Shown here: piece after piece, positions 1-7,302 of the stretch | Layout: every line of letters begins with the position of its first letter | How positions within the stretch are numbered: position 1 is the first letter of the stretch | NCBI RefSeq assembly: GCF_023516595.1 | Contig: NZ_JAMGBG010000153.1 | Coordinates: 1 to 46,092 of the forward strand | Reading direction: 5' to 3' | Length of the DNA: 46,092 nucleotides | Origin: Streptomyces neyagawaensis | GTDB lineage: Bacteria; Actinomycetota; Actinomycetes; Streptomycetales; Streptomycetaceae | Program-made: the position numbers and the translations under genes | The notes under the pieces: model-generated | Database searches by the model: none | Told to the model about the DNA's origin: nothing | Seen by the model: only the letters and a program-made list of their open reading frames with translations

Positions 1-1
1 C

Positions 2-649
2 CACGAGCGCTGGGCCCGCAACATCATCTGCGCCCTCGGCCGGCTCGACGGCCAGGTGGTCGGCATCGTCGCCAACCAGCCGCAGACCCTCGCGGGCGTC
101 CTCGACATCGAGGCCAGCGAGAAGGCCGCGCGTTTCGTGCAGATGTGCGACGCCTTCAACATCCCGATCATCACCTTCCTGGACGTCCCCGGCTTCCTCC
201 CCGGCGTCGACCAGGAACACGGCGGAATCATCCGCCACGGCGCGAAGCTGCTCTACGCCTACTGCAACGCGACCGTGCCCAGGATCTCCCTGATCCTGCG
301 CAAGGCCTACGGAGGTGCCTACATCGTCATGGACAGCCAGTCCATCGGCGCCGACCTCACCTACGCGTGGCCCACCAACGAGATCGCGGTGATGGGCGCC
401 GAAGGCGCGGCCAACGTCATCTTCCGCCGGCAGATCGCCGAAGCGGATGACCCGGACGCCATGCGGGCCCGCATGGTCAAGGAGTACAAGGCCGAACTCA
501 TGCACCCCTACTACGCGGCCGAACGCGGCCTGGTCGACGACGTCATCGACCCTCGCGACACCCGCGAAGTGCTGGCCGCAGCGCTGGCCATGCTGCGCGG
601 CAAGCACGCCGACCTGCCCTCCCGCAAGCACGGCAACCCCCCGCAGTGA
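2..649 (+). CDS. Acyl-CoA carboxylase carboxyltransferase (beta) subunit, 3' part
   Basis: C-terminal about 215 residues of a biotin-dependent acyl-CoA carboxylase beta subunit (AccD/PccB family, usually about 520-530 residues); the 5' part lies outside the window and the reading frame is open from base 2. The family transfers carboxyl groups from carboxybiotin to acetyl- or propionyl-CoA for malonyl- or methylmalonyl-CoA supply. Visible family features are the FLDVPGFLPG stretch, the glycine-rich KAYGGAYIVM segment that helps form the oxyanion hole, and the TNEIAVMGAEGAANVIFRR block. The protein ends normally in a short basic tail. Substrate preference cannot be read from this fragment, so no specific symbol is given. 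It is probably unrelated to the next gene, which has its own promoter. Confidence 0.93.
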   Translation, partial: HERWARNIICALGRLDGQVVGIVANQPQTLAGVLDIEASEKAARFVQMCDAFNIPIITFLDVPGFLPGVDQEHGGIIRHGAKLLYAYCNATVPRISLILRKAYGGAYIVMDSQSIGADLTYAWPTNEIAVMGAEGAANVIFRRQIAEADDPDAMRARMVKEYKAELMHPYYAAERGLVDDVIDPRDTREVLAAALAMLRGKHADLPSRKHGNPPQ

Positions 650-653
650 GCAA

Positions 654-684
654 TTGACTTGAAGTTCGGTTCAACTTCTACGTT
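654..684 (+). promoter_or_regulatory. MerR-type promoter with 19-bp spacer
   Basis: A -35 hexamer TTGACT (654-659) and a -10-like TACGTT (679-684) are separated by 19 bp rather than 17. The spacer contains the dyad TTGAA-N6-TTCAA (659-674). An overlong spacer carrying an inverted repeat is the hallmark of promoters activated by MerR-family regulators through DNA distortion. It sits 55-86 bp before the FMN reductase start. No MerR regulator with a sensor domain is encoded nearby, so the regulator would act in trans. Confidence 0.5.
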
Positions 685-739
685 CGTCGACGTACGCCTT
701 CAGTCGACGCACGCCCTCACTCTCGTAAGGAGACTCGTC

Positions 740-1324
740 ATGTCCGCCACCCCCTTGCGGATCATCGTGATCAGCAGCAGTGTCCGGGAGGGCCGGTTCG
801 GTCCCACCGTCGCCAACTGGATCACCTCGCTGGCCAAGGAACGCGAGGATATGCAGGTCGATCTGATGGACCTCGCCGAGCATCCGCTGCCCCACTCGCT
901 GTCCTCCGGCCCCAGTGAGGAGGTGGCCGCCGAACTGGCGAAGGTGTCACCACGGCTGACCGAGGCCGATGCGTTCATCGTGGTGACGCCCGAGTACAAC
1001 CACAGCTTCCCCGCCTCGCTGAAGACCCTGATCGACTGGCACAACACGCAGTGGCAGGCCAAGCCCGTCGGCTTCGTCTCCTATGGCGGGTTGTCCGGCG
1101 GTCTGCGCTCGGTGGAGCAACTGCGTCAGGTCTTCGCCGAGTTGCACGCGGTGACGGTCCGCGACTCGGTGAGCTTCCACAATTGTTGGGGCCAGTTCGA
1201 CGAGACCGGCGCCCTCAAGGAGCCGGAGGCGGCGACCCTCGCCGCCAAGACTCTGCTGGATCAGCTCACCTGGTGGGGCAAGGCATTGTCCGAGGCCCGG
1301 TCGAGGACTCCGTACGGAAGCTGA
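740..1324 (+). CDS. NADPH-dependent FMN reductase-like flavoprotein
   Basis: A 194-residue protein of the NADPH-dependent FMN reductase (flavodoxin-fold) family. The N-terminal beta strand followed by SSSVREGRFGP (residues about 12-22) is the phosphate-binding loop for FMN, and TPEYNHSFPASLK is the second flavin-contacting loop typical of the family. Such enzymes reduce flavins or quinones with NAD(P)H and often take part in redox-stress defence. The ATG at 740 is chosen because an AAGGAGA ribosome-binding site lies 6 bases upstream; the frame is open further 5', but that stretch contains the promoter. The MerR-like promoter suggests induction by an electrophile or redox-active compound (inference). 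Confidence 0.88.
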   Translation: MSATPLRIIVISSSVREGRFGPTVANWITSLAKEREDMQVDLMDLAEHPLPHSLSSGPSEEVAAELAKVSPRLTEADAFIVVTPEYNHSFPASLKTLIDWHNTQWQAKPVGFVSYGGLSGGLRSVEQLRQVFAELHAVTVRDSVSFHNCWGQFDETGALKEPEAATLAAKTLLDQLTWWGKALSEARSRTPYGS

Positions 1325-1427
1325 CCCCGGCTCGCCGGATCCCCGTGGGGTGTGCCCGGTGCCGCCGGGCACACCCGCCGCCGTACGCCCCCGTCGACCG
1401 TCGTACGCCCAGCGAAGGAGATCTGCC

Positions 1428-1628
1428 ATGACCATCGACCAGACGACGCATCAGCCCGTGCGCCGGCCCTCGGAGGCCGCGGTCCCGTCCGCCGAGGACT
1501 CCGTACCCGTCGCGCCGACGGCTCCCGTGCCGCCGACGGCTCCCGTGGCGTCGGCAGTTGCCTTCCTGCCGGCCGGGGAGGACGAGATCGACGGGGCGGA
1601 ACCACATATCGTCCGGGGAATCGACTGA
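1428..1628 (+). CDS. 66-residue proline/alanine-rich peptide, possible precursor or leader peptide
   Basis: A small gene with a good AAGGAG ribosome-binding site (1415-1420), whose TGA overlaps the ATG of the MFS gene (TGATG at 1626-1630), so translation is coupled. The 66-residue product is acidic at both ends, carries a degenerate internal repeat (APTAPV, PPTAPV) and ends in an acidic segment FLPAGEDEIDG followed by AEPHIVRGID. It has no signal peptide, membrane helix or cysteine. I do not recognise a family. Size, coupling to an exporter and hydrolase, and leader-like composition are compatible with a ribosomal peptide precursor, but no modifying enzyme of a known RiPP class lies beside it. 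It could equally be a simple coupling ORF. Confidence 0.55.
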   Translation: MTIDQTTHQPVRRPSEAAVPSAEDSVPVAPTAPVPPTAPVASAVAFLPAGEDEIDGAEPHIVRGID

Positions 1629-2854
1629 TGCCCCGAGGGCGTTCCGTTCTCCTCGTCCTCCTGGCCGGCTCCACCCTCACCGTCATGACCGGTACGGTCC
1701 TCAGTCCCGTTCTGCCCCTCATCCGCCGCGAGCTCCAGTTGGGCGGCACAGCGGCCGGGCTCCTGCTCACGGCGCACGGCCTGGCGCTCGCCGTGGCCAG
1801 CCCGCTGGCCGGGTGGCTGCTGGACCGTTACGGCATCCGCCGTCCCCTGGCCGCCGGACTGCTGCTGTACGGCGTGGCCGGCGGCTCGGGTCTGTTCATC
1901 GACTCCTACGGCGTGCTCTTCGCCGCGCGACTGGCCTTCGGGGCCGGCGCGGCGGCCGTCTTCTCCGGCACCACGCTCGCCCTGCTGACCCTCTATCAGG
2001 GGCCCGAGCGGGAGCGCGCGATGGGCCGACGCTCCACAGCCATCAGCCTCGGGGGCATCCTGTGGCCTCTGCTGGGCGGGGCACTCGGGACGATCTCCTG
2101 GCACGGCCCCTTCGCCATCCATCTGATCGGCCTTCCGCTCGCCCTCGGCGTACTGCTCCTGCTGCCCGCCGACACGGGCACCCGGACGGCGGGCGGCGGA
2201 ACCGCGTTCACCCTGTTGCGCCTGCGGCCCCGGCTGCTGGGCCTGTACTCGATCTCGTTCACCAGCTCGCTCCTGTTGTATGTGCTCTCCGTGTTCCTGC
2301 CGCAGCGGCTGGCCCAGGCGGGCATCGACGAGCCGGCTCTCATCGCCCCTTACACCGCGGCCAGTTCGCTGGCGGCGAGCGCGGCGGGGTTGGCGTACGC
2401 CAGGGCCAGGGTGTATCTGGGGTACTCCGCGTTCCTGCGCGTCGCCGGGGCCTGCTGGACGCTGGGGCTCCTGGTCGCCGGGACGGCCAGCCGTCCGGCA
2501 GCGCTCCTGGCCGCGCCCGCGCTGTTCGGCCTGGGCATGGGCATGTCCGTACCCGCCATGACCGTGCTGATCAACCGCACGGCTCCGCCTCATCTGAAGG
2601 GGCAGGCCACGGCGTTGTCGGGTACGGCCGCGTTCTCCGGGCAGTTCCTGTCCCCGGTGTTCTTCGGCCCTTTGGTCGCCGCCACCTCGCTCGCCCACGG
2701 ATTGCTCGCGGCGGCGGGCCTGGCGGCCGTCGTCCTGCTGGCCGTGCTGGTCCTGCCCCTCCCGCTCCCCGACGCCGGCGAGGCGCTCCCGTCCTCCACA
2801 GCCGGCGCGCACCGGCTCTCCCGGACCGATCCGGCCGGGACGCGACATCCGTAG
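1628..2854 (+). CDS. MFS family transporter
   Basis: A 408-residue major facilitator superfamily protein with about 12 hydrophobic helices. The family motif A region is visible after helix 2 as PLAGWLLDRYGIRRP (residues about 59-73), and the second half repeats the fold. Its start codon overlaps the stop of the 66-residue peptide gene. The size and drug:H+ antiporter-like layout favour efflux, but the substrate is unknown. With the hydrolase that follows 8 bases after its stop it forms a three-gene unit, suggesting export of, or resistance to, one small molecule or peptide. Confidence 0.88.
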   Translation: MPRGRSVLLVLLAGSTLTVMTGTVLSPVLPLIRRELQLGGTAAGLLLTAHGLALAVASPLAGWLLDRYGIRRPLAAGLLLYGVAGGSGLFIDSYGVLFAARLAFGAGAAAVFSGTTLALLTLYQGPERERAMGRRSTAISLGGILWPLLGGALGTISWHGPFAIHLIGLPLALGVLLLLPADTGTRTAGGGTAFTLLRLRPRLLGLYSISFTSSLLLYVLSVFLPQRLAQAGIDEPALIAPYTAASSLAASAAGLAYARARVYLGYSAFLRVAGACWTLGLLVAGTASRPAALLAAPALFGLGMGMSVPAMTVLINRTAPPHLKGQATALSGTAAFSGQFLSPVFFGPLVAATSLAHGLLAAAGLAAVVLLAVLVLPLPLPDAGEALPSSTAGAHRLSRTDPAGTRHP

Positions 2855-2862
2855 GAGTACCG

Positions 2863-3768
2863 ATGCCCGTCGAATGCGCCAACTCCCTGCCTGCCTCGGC
2901 GATTGAGAACGTACGGGAGGTGGTACTGGACGGCGGCCGCAGCCCGCTGTCGGCCCTGCTGGCGCTGCCGCGCGACGCGCCGCCCCGGGCGGTCGTCGTC
3001 GCCCTCCACGGGGGCGGCATGCGCGCCGCGTACTTCCATGGCGCGGCCCATCCGAGCCTGTCCCTGCTCAAGCTCGGGGCGTCCCTGGGGTTCGCGGTGC
3101 TGGCCGTCGACCGTCCCGGCTACGGGCTCTCGACCACCGTGGTTCCCCGGGGGGAGAGCCTGGTCGAGCAGGCCGGTACGCTCAGCACCGCCCTCGAGGA
3201 CTTCACCGCCCGTCAGGCCACCGGGGCGGGGCTCTTCCTGGTCGGTCACTCCTACGGTGGCAAGGCCGCCCTCGCTGTCGCGGCCCACCCCGGCGAGGTG
3301 GCGGGCGGTCCTCTCCTCGGCCTCGACGTGTCGGGGGTCGGCCACCGGTACGCGATCGACGTCAACGGCCTCGGCGGCTTCCACGGCCGTCGCACGACAC
3401 GGCTGCACTGGGGACCGCTGCGGCTCTACCCGCCGAACACCTTCCGCCTGGCGGAAGGGCTCGTCACTCCCATGCCGGAGAGAGAGGAGGCAGAAGCCTC
3501 GCTCTGGCCCGAACTCTTTCCCGGTGTCGCGGGCCGGGTACGGGTACCCGTGCGCTTCACCTATGCCGAGTACGAGCGGTGGTGGCTCCACGACGAGGCC
3601 ACGCTCGAAGAGATGACGGGGCTTCTCACCGCACCCCGGGTGGTCGTCGACCGTCTGCCCCGCGCCGGCCACAACATCAGCCTGGGCTGGGCGGCACGGG
3701 CGTACCACCTGCGAGCGCTCGCCTTCCTGGAGGAGTGCCTGTCCGGTCGGGAACAGTCCCCGCGCTAG
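2863..3768 (+). CDS. Alpha/beta hydrolase
   Basis: A 301-residue alpha/beta hydrolase. An HGGG oxyanion motif lies at residues about 49-52, the nucleophile elbow GHSYGG places Ser130 at the turn, DRPGYG follows strand 4, and AGHNIS places the catalytic His near residue 270. There is no signal peptide, so it should act in the cytoplasm on an ester, amide or lactone. A TAGGAG ribosome-binding site overlaps the MFS stop codon, so the genes are co-transcribed and probably coupled. The substrate is not deducible; hydrolysis of the molecule handled by the exporter is a reasonable inference. The gene ends 16 bases from the convergent response regulator. Confidence 0.87.
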   Translation: MPVECANSLPASAIENVREVVLDGGRSPLSALLALPRDAPPRAVVVALHGGGMRAAYFHGAAHPSLSLLKLGASLGFAVLAVDRPGYGLSTTVVPRGESLVEQAGTLSTALEDFTARQATGAGLFLVGHSYGGKAALAVAAHPGEVAGGPLLGLDVSGVGHRYAIDVNGLGGFHGRRTTRLHWGPLRLYPPNTFRLAEGLVTPMPEREEAEASLWPELFPGVAGRVRVPVRFTYAEYERWWLHDEATLEEMTGLLTAPRVVVDRLPRAGHNISLGWAARAYHLRALAFLEECLSGREQSPR

Positions 3769-3784
3769 CCGTGCACCGCGCCGG

Positions 3785-4447
3785 TCAGGCGTCGGCGGCG
3801 AAGCGGAAGCCGACGCCGTGCACGGTGGTGATCCACCGACCGCCGCCCAACTTGCCGCGCAGACTGCTGACGTGGGTGTCGATGGTGCGTCCGGTGCTGT
3901 TCCATCTGTCCCCCCAGACCTTCGTCATGAGTTCCTGGCGGGACACCACAGCGCCGGGACGCGAGGCGAGCGTTCGGAGGAGGTCGAACTCCTTGTCGGT
4001 CAACCGGACGGACCGGTCGCCCAGCACGACCTCACGCGTGTCGAGTTCGATGCGCAGCGGACCGAACGACATCCCTCTCGTGTGGTAGGACTGCAGCCTC
4101 ACCCGCCGCATCACCGCGCCCATCCTGGCCGTCAGTTCCCGGAAACCGTACGGCTTGTCCAGGCAGTCGTCGGCTCCCGCCCGCAGTACGAGGGTCCGGG
4201 TGAACTCGGAGTGGTGCCGCGACGCCCCGATCACCGGGATGTCGGAGACGGCTCTGATGCGCCGACAGGCCTCCACTCCGTCCATGTCGGGAAGGTCGAG
4301 GTCGAGCAGGACGAGATCGAATTCCGTCAACACGCGCAGGGCATCCTCGACGGCGGAAAGACCCACCGCACGGTGACCGCACCTCCTGAGCCCGCGGACG
4401 AGGCAGGCGGCAAGCTTCTCGTCGCTTTCTAAAAGGAGAACGTCCAA
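3785..4447 (-). CDS. OmpR-family response regulator
   Basis: A 220-residue two-domain response regulator. The receiver domain has the phospho-acceptor Asp49 in LLDLDLPD and the conserved Lys98 in CLDKPYG. The C-terminal winged helix (from about residue 125) has the usual LTDKEFDLLRTLASRPGAVV and RTIDTHVSSLRGKLG segments that bind DNA. No histidine kinase lies next to it, so it is an orphan. It is followed upstream by a paralogue in the same orientation (about 98 bp apart), which suggests a duplication and possibly shared or cross-talking targets. Confidence 0.92.
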   Translation of the reverse strand: MDVLLLESDEKLAACLVRGLRRCGHRAVGLSAVEDALRVLTEFDLVLLDLDLPDMDGVEACRRIRAVSDIPVIGASRHHSEFTRTLVLRAGADDCLDKPYGFRELTARMGAVMRRVRLQSYHTRGMSFGPLRIELDTREVVLGDRSVRLTDKEFDLLRTLASRPGAVVSRQELMTKVWGDRWNSTGRTIDTHVSSLRGKLGGGRWITTVHGVGFRFAADA

Positions 4448-4466
4448 GGCGAACCTCCGAGGGGGA

Positions 4467-4490
4467 GTGACAACATTCGACTCATGTCAC
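4467..4490. promoter_or_regulatory. Dyad GTGACA-N12-TGTCAC, candidate operator
   Basis: A perfect 6+6 bp inverted repeat with an 18-bp centre-to-centre spacing lies 20-43 bp upstream of the first response regulator start, in the 98-bp gap between the two paralogues. Response regulators commonly bind such repeats, and autoregulation by one of the pair is plausible. Short dyads occur by chance, so confidence is low. Confidence 0.25.
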
Positions 4491-4545
4491 CTTCCGCAGT
4501 GAGCCAAACGATGCGCACTGTTAACAACGGATGATGCGACGAAGG

Positions 4546-5229
4546 TCACTCCTTGCCGGGCCCTCGCCCAAGGACGAATCCGGCGCCGCGTACTGCCACG
4601 ATCCAGTCACGTGAACCGAGTTTTCGGCGAATACTGCTCACATGACTGTCCAGGGTCCTGCCCGTACCTGGCTGAATGTCGCGCCACACCTCCTGGAGTA
4701 TCTGCCGGCGCGGTATCACCTCATCAGGACGGCAGGCGAGAAGTGCGAGCAGGTCGAATTCCTTCCGGGTGAGCGACACAATCCGGCCATGGAGGCGCAC
4801 TTCCCGTGACTCCAGATCGATCCGCAGCGGACCGCTTTCGATGATCTTCGGCGGCTGTCCGGTCAGCGAGCCGTGGAGCCGACGGGTGACAGCCTCGATG
4901 CGTGCCGTGAGTTCATGCAGGCCAAAGGGTCTGACCAGGCAGTCGTCCGCGCCCGCCTGAAGGGCCAGGACCCGGTCGAGTTCCTCGGTGCGGACGGTGA
5001 CACACACAAGGGGCAGATCGCTCAGTTCCCTGACGCCCCGGCAGACGTCCAGGCCGTCACGATCCGGTATGTCCAGATCGAGCAGGACGAGGTCGACCCG
5101 GACGAGATCACGCAGGGCCTCCGCGCCGGCGCGGACGACCTCGACGGTGAACCCGCTCCGGGTCAAGGGGGCTTCGAGGGCCGCGATCCTGGCGTCGGCC
5201 GTCACAAGACGTATGTGCAAGGGGGTCAC
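4546..5229 (-). CDS. Atypical OmpR-family response regulator
   Basis: A 227-residue paralogue of the preceding regulator, with receiver and winged-helix domains. The acceptor Asp51 is kept (LLDLDIPD), but the conserved switch lysine is replaced by arginine (CLVRPFG, residue 100), and the N-terminal acidic pocket is reduced to one aspartate (VTADAR). Such changes are known in atypical receivers that work without phosphorylation or respond to ligands. The winged helix (LTRKEFDLLALLACRPDEV, RTLDSHVSSIRRKLG) is intact. The GTG at 5229 is chosen because it gives the same domain start as the paralogue and has GAGG upstream; an ATG at 5286 would add 19 residues that look non-coding. No kinase is adjacent. 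Confidence 0.88.
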   Translation of the reverse strand: MTPLHIRLVTADARIAALEAPLTRSGFTVEVVRAGAEALRDLVRVDLVLLDLDIPDRDGLDVCRGVRELSDLPLVCVTVRTEELDRVLALQAGADDCLVRPFGLHELTARIEAVTRRLHGSLTGQPPKIIESGPLRIDLESREVRLHGRIVSLTRKEFDLLALLACRPDEVIPRRQILQEVWRDIQPGTGRTLDSHVSSIRRKLGSRDWIVAVRGAGFVLGRGPGKE

Positions 5230-5947
5230 TCTCCCTCGGCGGCAGGCATCGGTCTCGCCAGATGCGGGACCCGCGCCCGCGCCCATAGGACCTTTCGGGA
5301 CAGCTTCGGGCGGCAGCGGTACGGCCGGATCCCCTGACCGGCGGCGCCACCGATCAGTGCTCCGCTCCGGGGGCAGCGGAGCACGACCACGGAACGACTA
5401 CGGACGGGGGGCAACGGATCACCAGAGGTGACGGGGCGCCTGACGGCGCGGGAGCAAGGGCTTCCACGGCGGACACCGGCGCGGGAAGGGTGAAGTCCTT
5501 CGCGGTGAACCGAGACGCCGAGACGACATCGAAGAAGATGTGTCGGAAGACGCCTCGGAAGACGTGTCGCTTGACCGCGGGCCGAAAAAGGGCACACGTC
5601 GACTGCCCGAAGAAGCGTGACACCCCACTCACTCACTGTCAACACGCACTCGTCCCGACCACCCTGGGTGACGGGAGTTGCCTGGCAATTGCCGGGGGCG
5701 AGCGACAGCCGCAACGCAAAACGACAATATATGACCGCTTCGTGATCTTCCTCTCCCTGCCGGGCTTGACGAACTCCTTGAGGCTTCATCAAAATTGACC
5801 CAGGCAATCGCTTCCGTGCTCTGCACCTGAGGAGCACTTCAAGGTAGATCGCTCACCCAGCCCATCAAACGTCTGCCAAATCAGCGTCAGATATCCCTGC
5901 ACCGTGCGACAGCCATCTTCCTGCCGGCCGCAGCGCGATTCGTTTTT
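5230..5947. other. Gene-poor stretch with lower GC
   Basis: About 700 bases between the atypical regulator and the next gene. The GC content drops, especially between about 5680 and 5960, which is unusual for this replicon and consistent with regulatory or transferred DNA. One weak minus-strand reading frame (5354-5632) is listed separately. No RNA gene or clear terminator was recognised. Confidence 0.4.
5354..5632 (-). CDS. Doubtful small ORF, 92 residues, with two late cysteines
   Basis: A minus-strand frame starting at a GTG, of 92 residues. Its third codon positions are about three-quarters G/C, somewhat higher than expected for this relatively AT-rich stretch. The N-terminal half is basic and aromatic (RHVFRGVFRHIFFDVV); the C-terminal half is rich in Pro, Ala and Ser and ends in a segment with two cysteines (IRCPPSVVVPWSCSAAPG). 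No convincing ribosome-binding site precedes the GTG, and no family is recognised. It lies upstream of, and in the same direction as, the atypical response regulator. It may be spurious. Confidence 0.22.
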   Translation of the reverse strand: MSGVSRFFGQSTCALFRPAVKRHVFRGVFRHIFFDVVSASRFTAKDFTLPAPVSAVEALAPAPSGAPSPLVIRCPPSVVVPWSCSAAPGAEH

Positions 5948-6631
5948 GTGATTCATGAACATGTCTCCGGGGCCGGAGGGAGAACAATCGTGCCCTCATC
6001 CAGGAAATTACCTCCAACTCTTCACATATCCCTCAACACATCTCTCGAAAGCGTCCATGCGCCAAGCTGCCTCCGAGCAGAGGGCCTGCGCGTCGCTCTG
6101 CGCAAAGTCGTGAATTTCCACCACGAGAGCGAGCACGAACTGACGTCGTCCGCGCACGGGCTGCGGGAGCGTGTCAGCGGCAGCAGGCCGATGGGTATCA
6201 CCCTCGACGAGTCCGTGCTCGCCCTGCGGTCGCGGATCACCGAGCTGCTCACCTCGTGGGCCCGGCTGGTCATCGAGGAGCGCGGAGTCGCCGCGCCCCG
6301 GAACCGCAGCGTTCCGGGCCTGGCCGAATTCCTCGGCCGACACCTCTCCTGGCTGACGGAGCATCCGGCGGGACCGGACTTCGACCGGGAGGTCACCGCG
6401 CTGATGCGCTCCTGCCACTCAGTGCGCGAAGAGACCAGGTCGGCACGCCGGGAGTTGGGCGGCTGCCCGGAGCCAGGCTGCTCCGGAACGCTGTACGCAG
6501 TGCTGCGTCCGACCGAAAGCGCCCCGGGACGGCCTGGTTCAGGCGTGGTGTGCGACCAGGGGCATGCCTTCGCGCCGCACGACTGGCTGCTGCTCGCCGG
6601 TCCACGGCAGTCTGCCGGGATCCGGCCGTGA
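5948..6631 (+). CDS. Streptomyces-type hypothetical protein with C-terminal zinc ribbon
   Basis: A 227-residue protein. From about residue 46 (LRVALRKVVNF...) it resembles a Streptomyces family of unknown function with the segments HELTSSAHGLRERVSG and LTSWARLVIEERGVAAP. It ends in a putative zinc ribbon: CPEPGC, then about 25 residues later CDQGHAF, then a terminal WLLLAG. The first 40-45 residues are atypical and rich in less preferred codons, so the real start may be further downstream. The TGA overlaps the GTG of the next gene (GTGA), and the pairing with a small HTH protein is recurrent in the family as I recall it. The function is unknown; nucleic-acid binding is a guess from the ribbon. 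Confidence 0.7.
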   Translation: MIHEHVSGAGGRTIVPSSRKLPPTLHISLNTSLESVHAPSCLRAEGLRVALRKVVNFHHESEHELTSSAHGLRERVSGSRPMGITLDESVLALRSRITELLTSWARLVIEERGVAAPRNRSVPGLAEFLGRHLSWLTEHPAGPDFDREVTALMRSCHSVREETRSARRELGGCPEPGCSGTLYAVLRPTESAPGRPGSGVVCDQGHAFAPHDWLLLAGPRQSAGIRP

Positions 6632-6864
6632 CCACCGGGGAAGGCAAGCACACCGTACCGACCGAACTCGCGGCCCTGGCCATGGGGGTCTCGTCGGCGA
6701 CCATCCGGAAATGGGCCAGTCGAGGAAAGATCACCCGTCTTGGCACCGCACAGCGCGCGGAGTACGACCTCGACGAGTTGTACAGGTTGCGACAGACCCG
6801 ACACCACGAAGCCCCGAGCCGGGCCAGGACCGTCGATGACGCAGCCGACTCCGGCCCGGATTGA
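6628..6864 (+). CDS. Small MerR/excisionase-like helix-turn-helix protein
   Basis: A 78-residue protein starting at a GTG that overlaps the stop of the zinc-ribbon gene. Residues about 9-35 form a helix-turn-helix of the MerR/excisionase type (LAALAMGVSSATIRKWASRGKI), followed by a wing (TRLGTAQRAEYDLDEL). There is no effector domain, so it resembles DNA-bending accessory factors or small regulators rather than sensor-type MerR proteins. It probably acts with the preceding gene. Phased direct repeats lie just downstream of its stop. Confidence 0.75.
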   Translation: MTTGEGKHTVPTELAALAMGVSSATIRKWASRGKITRLGTAQRAEYDLDELYRLRQTRHHEAPSRARTVDDAADSGPD

Positions 6865-6891
6865 AGAGGGCCGGTGCGGTCACGTGAGCTG

Positions 6892-6925
6892 TTCGCGTAC
6901 ACATTTCGAGATTTCGCGTAGACAT
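6892..6925. repeat. Two 13-bp direct repeats 21 bp apart
   Basis: TTCGCGTACACAT (6892-6904) and TTCGCGTAGACAT (6913-6925) differ at one position and start 21 bp apart, which is two helical turns. This spacing fits tandem binding sites for a DNA-binding protein. They lie 28 bp after the stop of the small HTH gene, which is a candidate binder. Confidence 0.45.
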
Positions 6926-7064
6926 GCAGTGCAGGACCGGAGCTGACGTGTGGTCGGCCCGCCACGAGGCCGGTGGGCACGGTCTCGTCGCCGTTGCCTG
7001 CCACCCTCACCACACGGCACTTGCGGCCCGGCCGCTGAGCCGAGGGACTGCTCCCGTTCCCGGA

Positions 7065-7170
7065 CGAAGTCCCCGCAGGACGTGCTGCGGCGGCTGCTGC
7101 CCGCGGCGCCCGCGCGCGTACTGGACGTCGGCGGCGGCATCGGGGGGCACGCGGCCCGACCTAGGCGCGG
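7065..7170 (+). pseudogene. Fragment of a SAM-dependent methyltransferase
   Basis: An isolated plus-strand stretch reads DVLRRLLPAAPARVLDVGGG followed by IGGHAA, which is the motif I region of class I SAM-dependent methyltransferases. No start, later motifs or acceptable continuation are present; the frame runs into unrelated sequence within 30 codons. It is best read as a relic left between the accessory module and the iron transporter. The rest of 6926-7251 shows no gene. Confidence 0.4.
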
Positions 7171-7251
7171 GAACTCGACGACGGCCGGCGCCACGGACTC
7201 GCCGGCGGCCCGGGCGGTCCCTGGCGGGCCCCTCTCTCCGACACCGTACTC

Positions 7252-7270
7252 TTAGGTAAGCCTTAGCTGA
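7252..7270. promoter_or_regulatory. Iron box (DmdR/IdeR operator), transporter promoter
   Basis: The 19-mer TTAGGTAAGCCTTAGCTGA matches the actinobacterial iron box TTAGGTTAGGCTCACCTAA at 14 of 19 positions by my count. It lies 33 bp before the first permease gene. DmdR1/IdeR-type repressors bind such sites with ferrous iron, so the operon should be induced by iron starvation. Confidence 0.75.
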
Positions 7271-7302
7271 TTAAGGGGCCGGGAAGTGATGGAGAAGGGT
7301 GC

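Noticed and set aside
145..662. Long plus-strand frames overlapping the carboxyltransferase gene
   Set aside because: Arg/Pro-rich frames on the same strand as a clear family match; typical GC-driven shadows.
1451..2848. 465-codon minus-strand frame opposite the MFS gene
   Set aside because: Composition is Gln/Arg/Gly/Glu-rich without any domain; antisense shadow of the transporter.
5490..5798. 102-codon plus-strand frame in the low-GC gap
   Set aside because: Poor codon usage for this genome, no ribosome-binding site and no domain.
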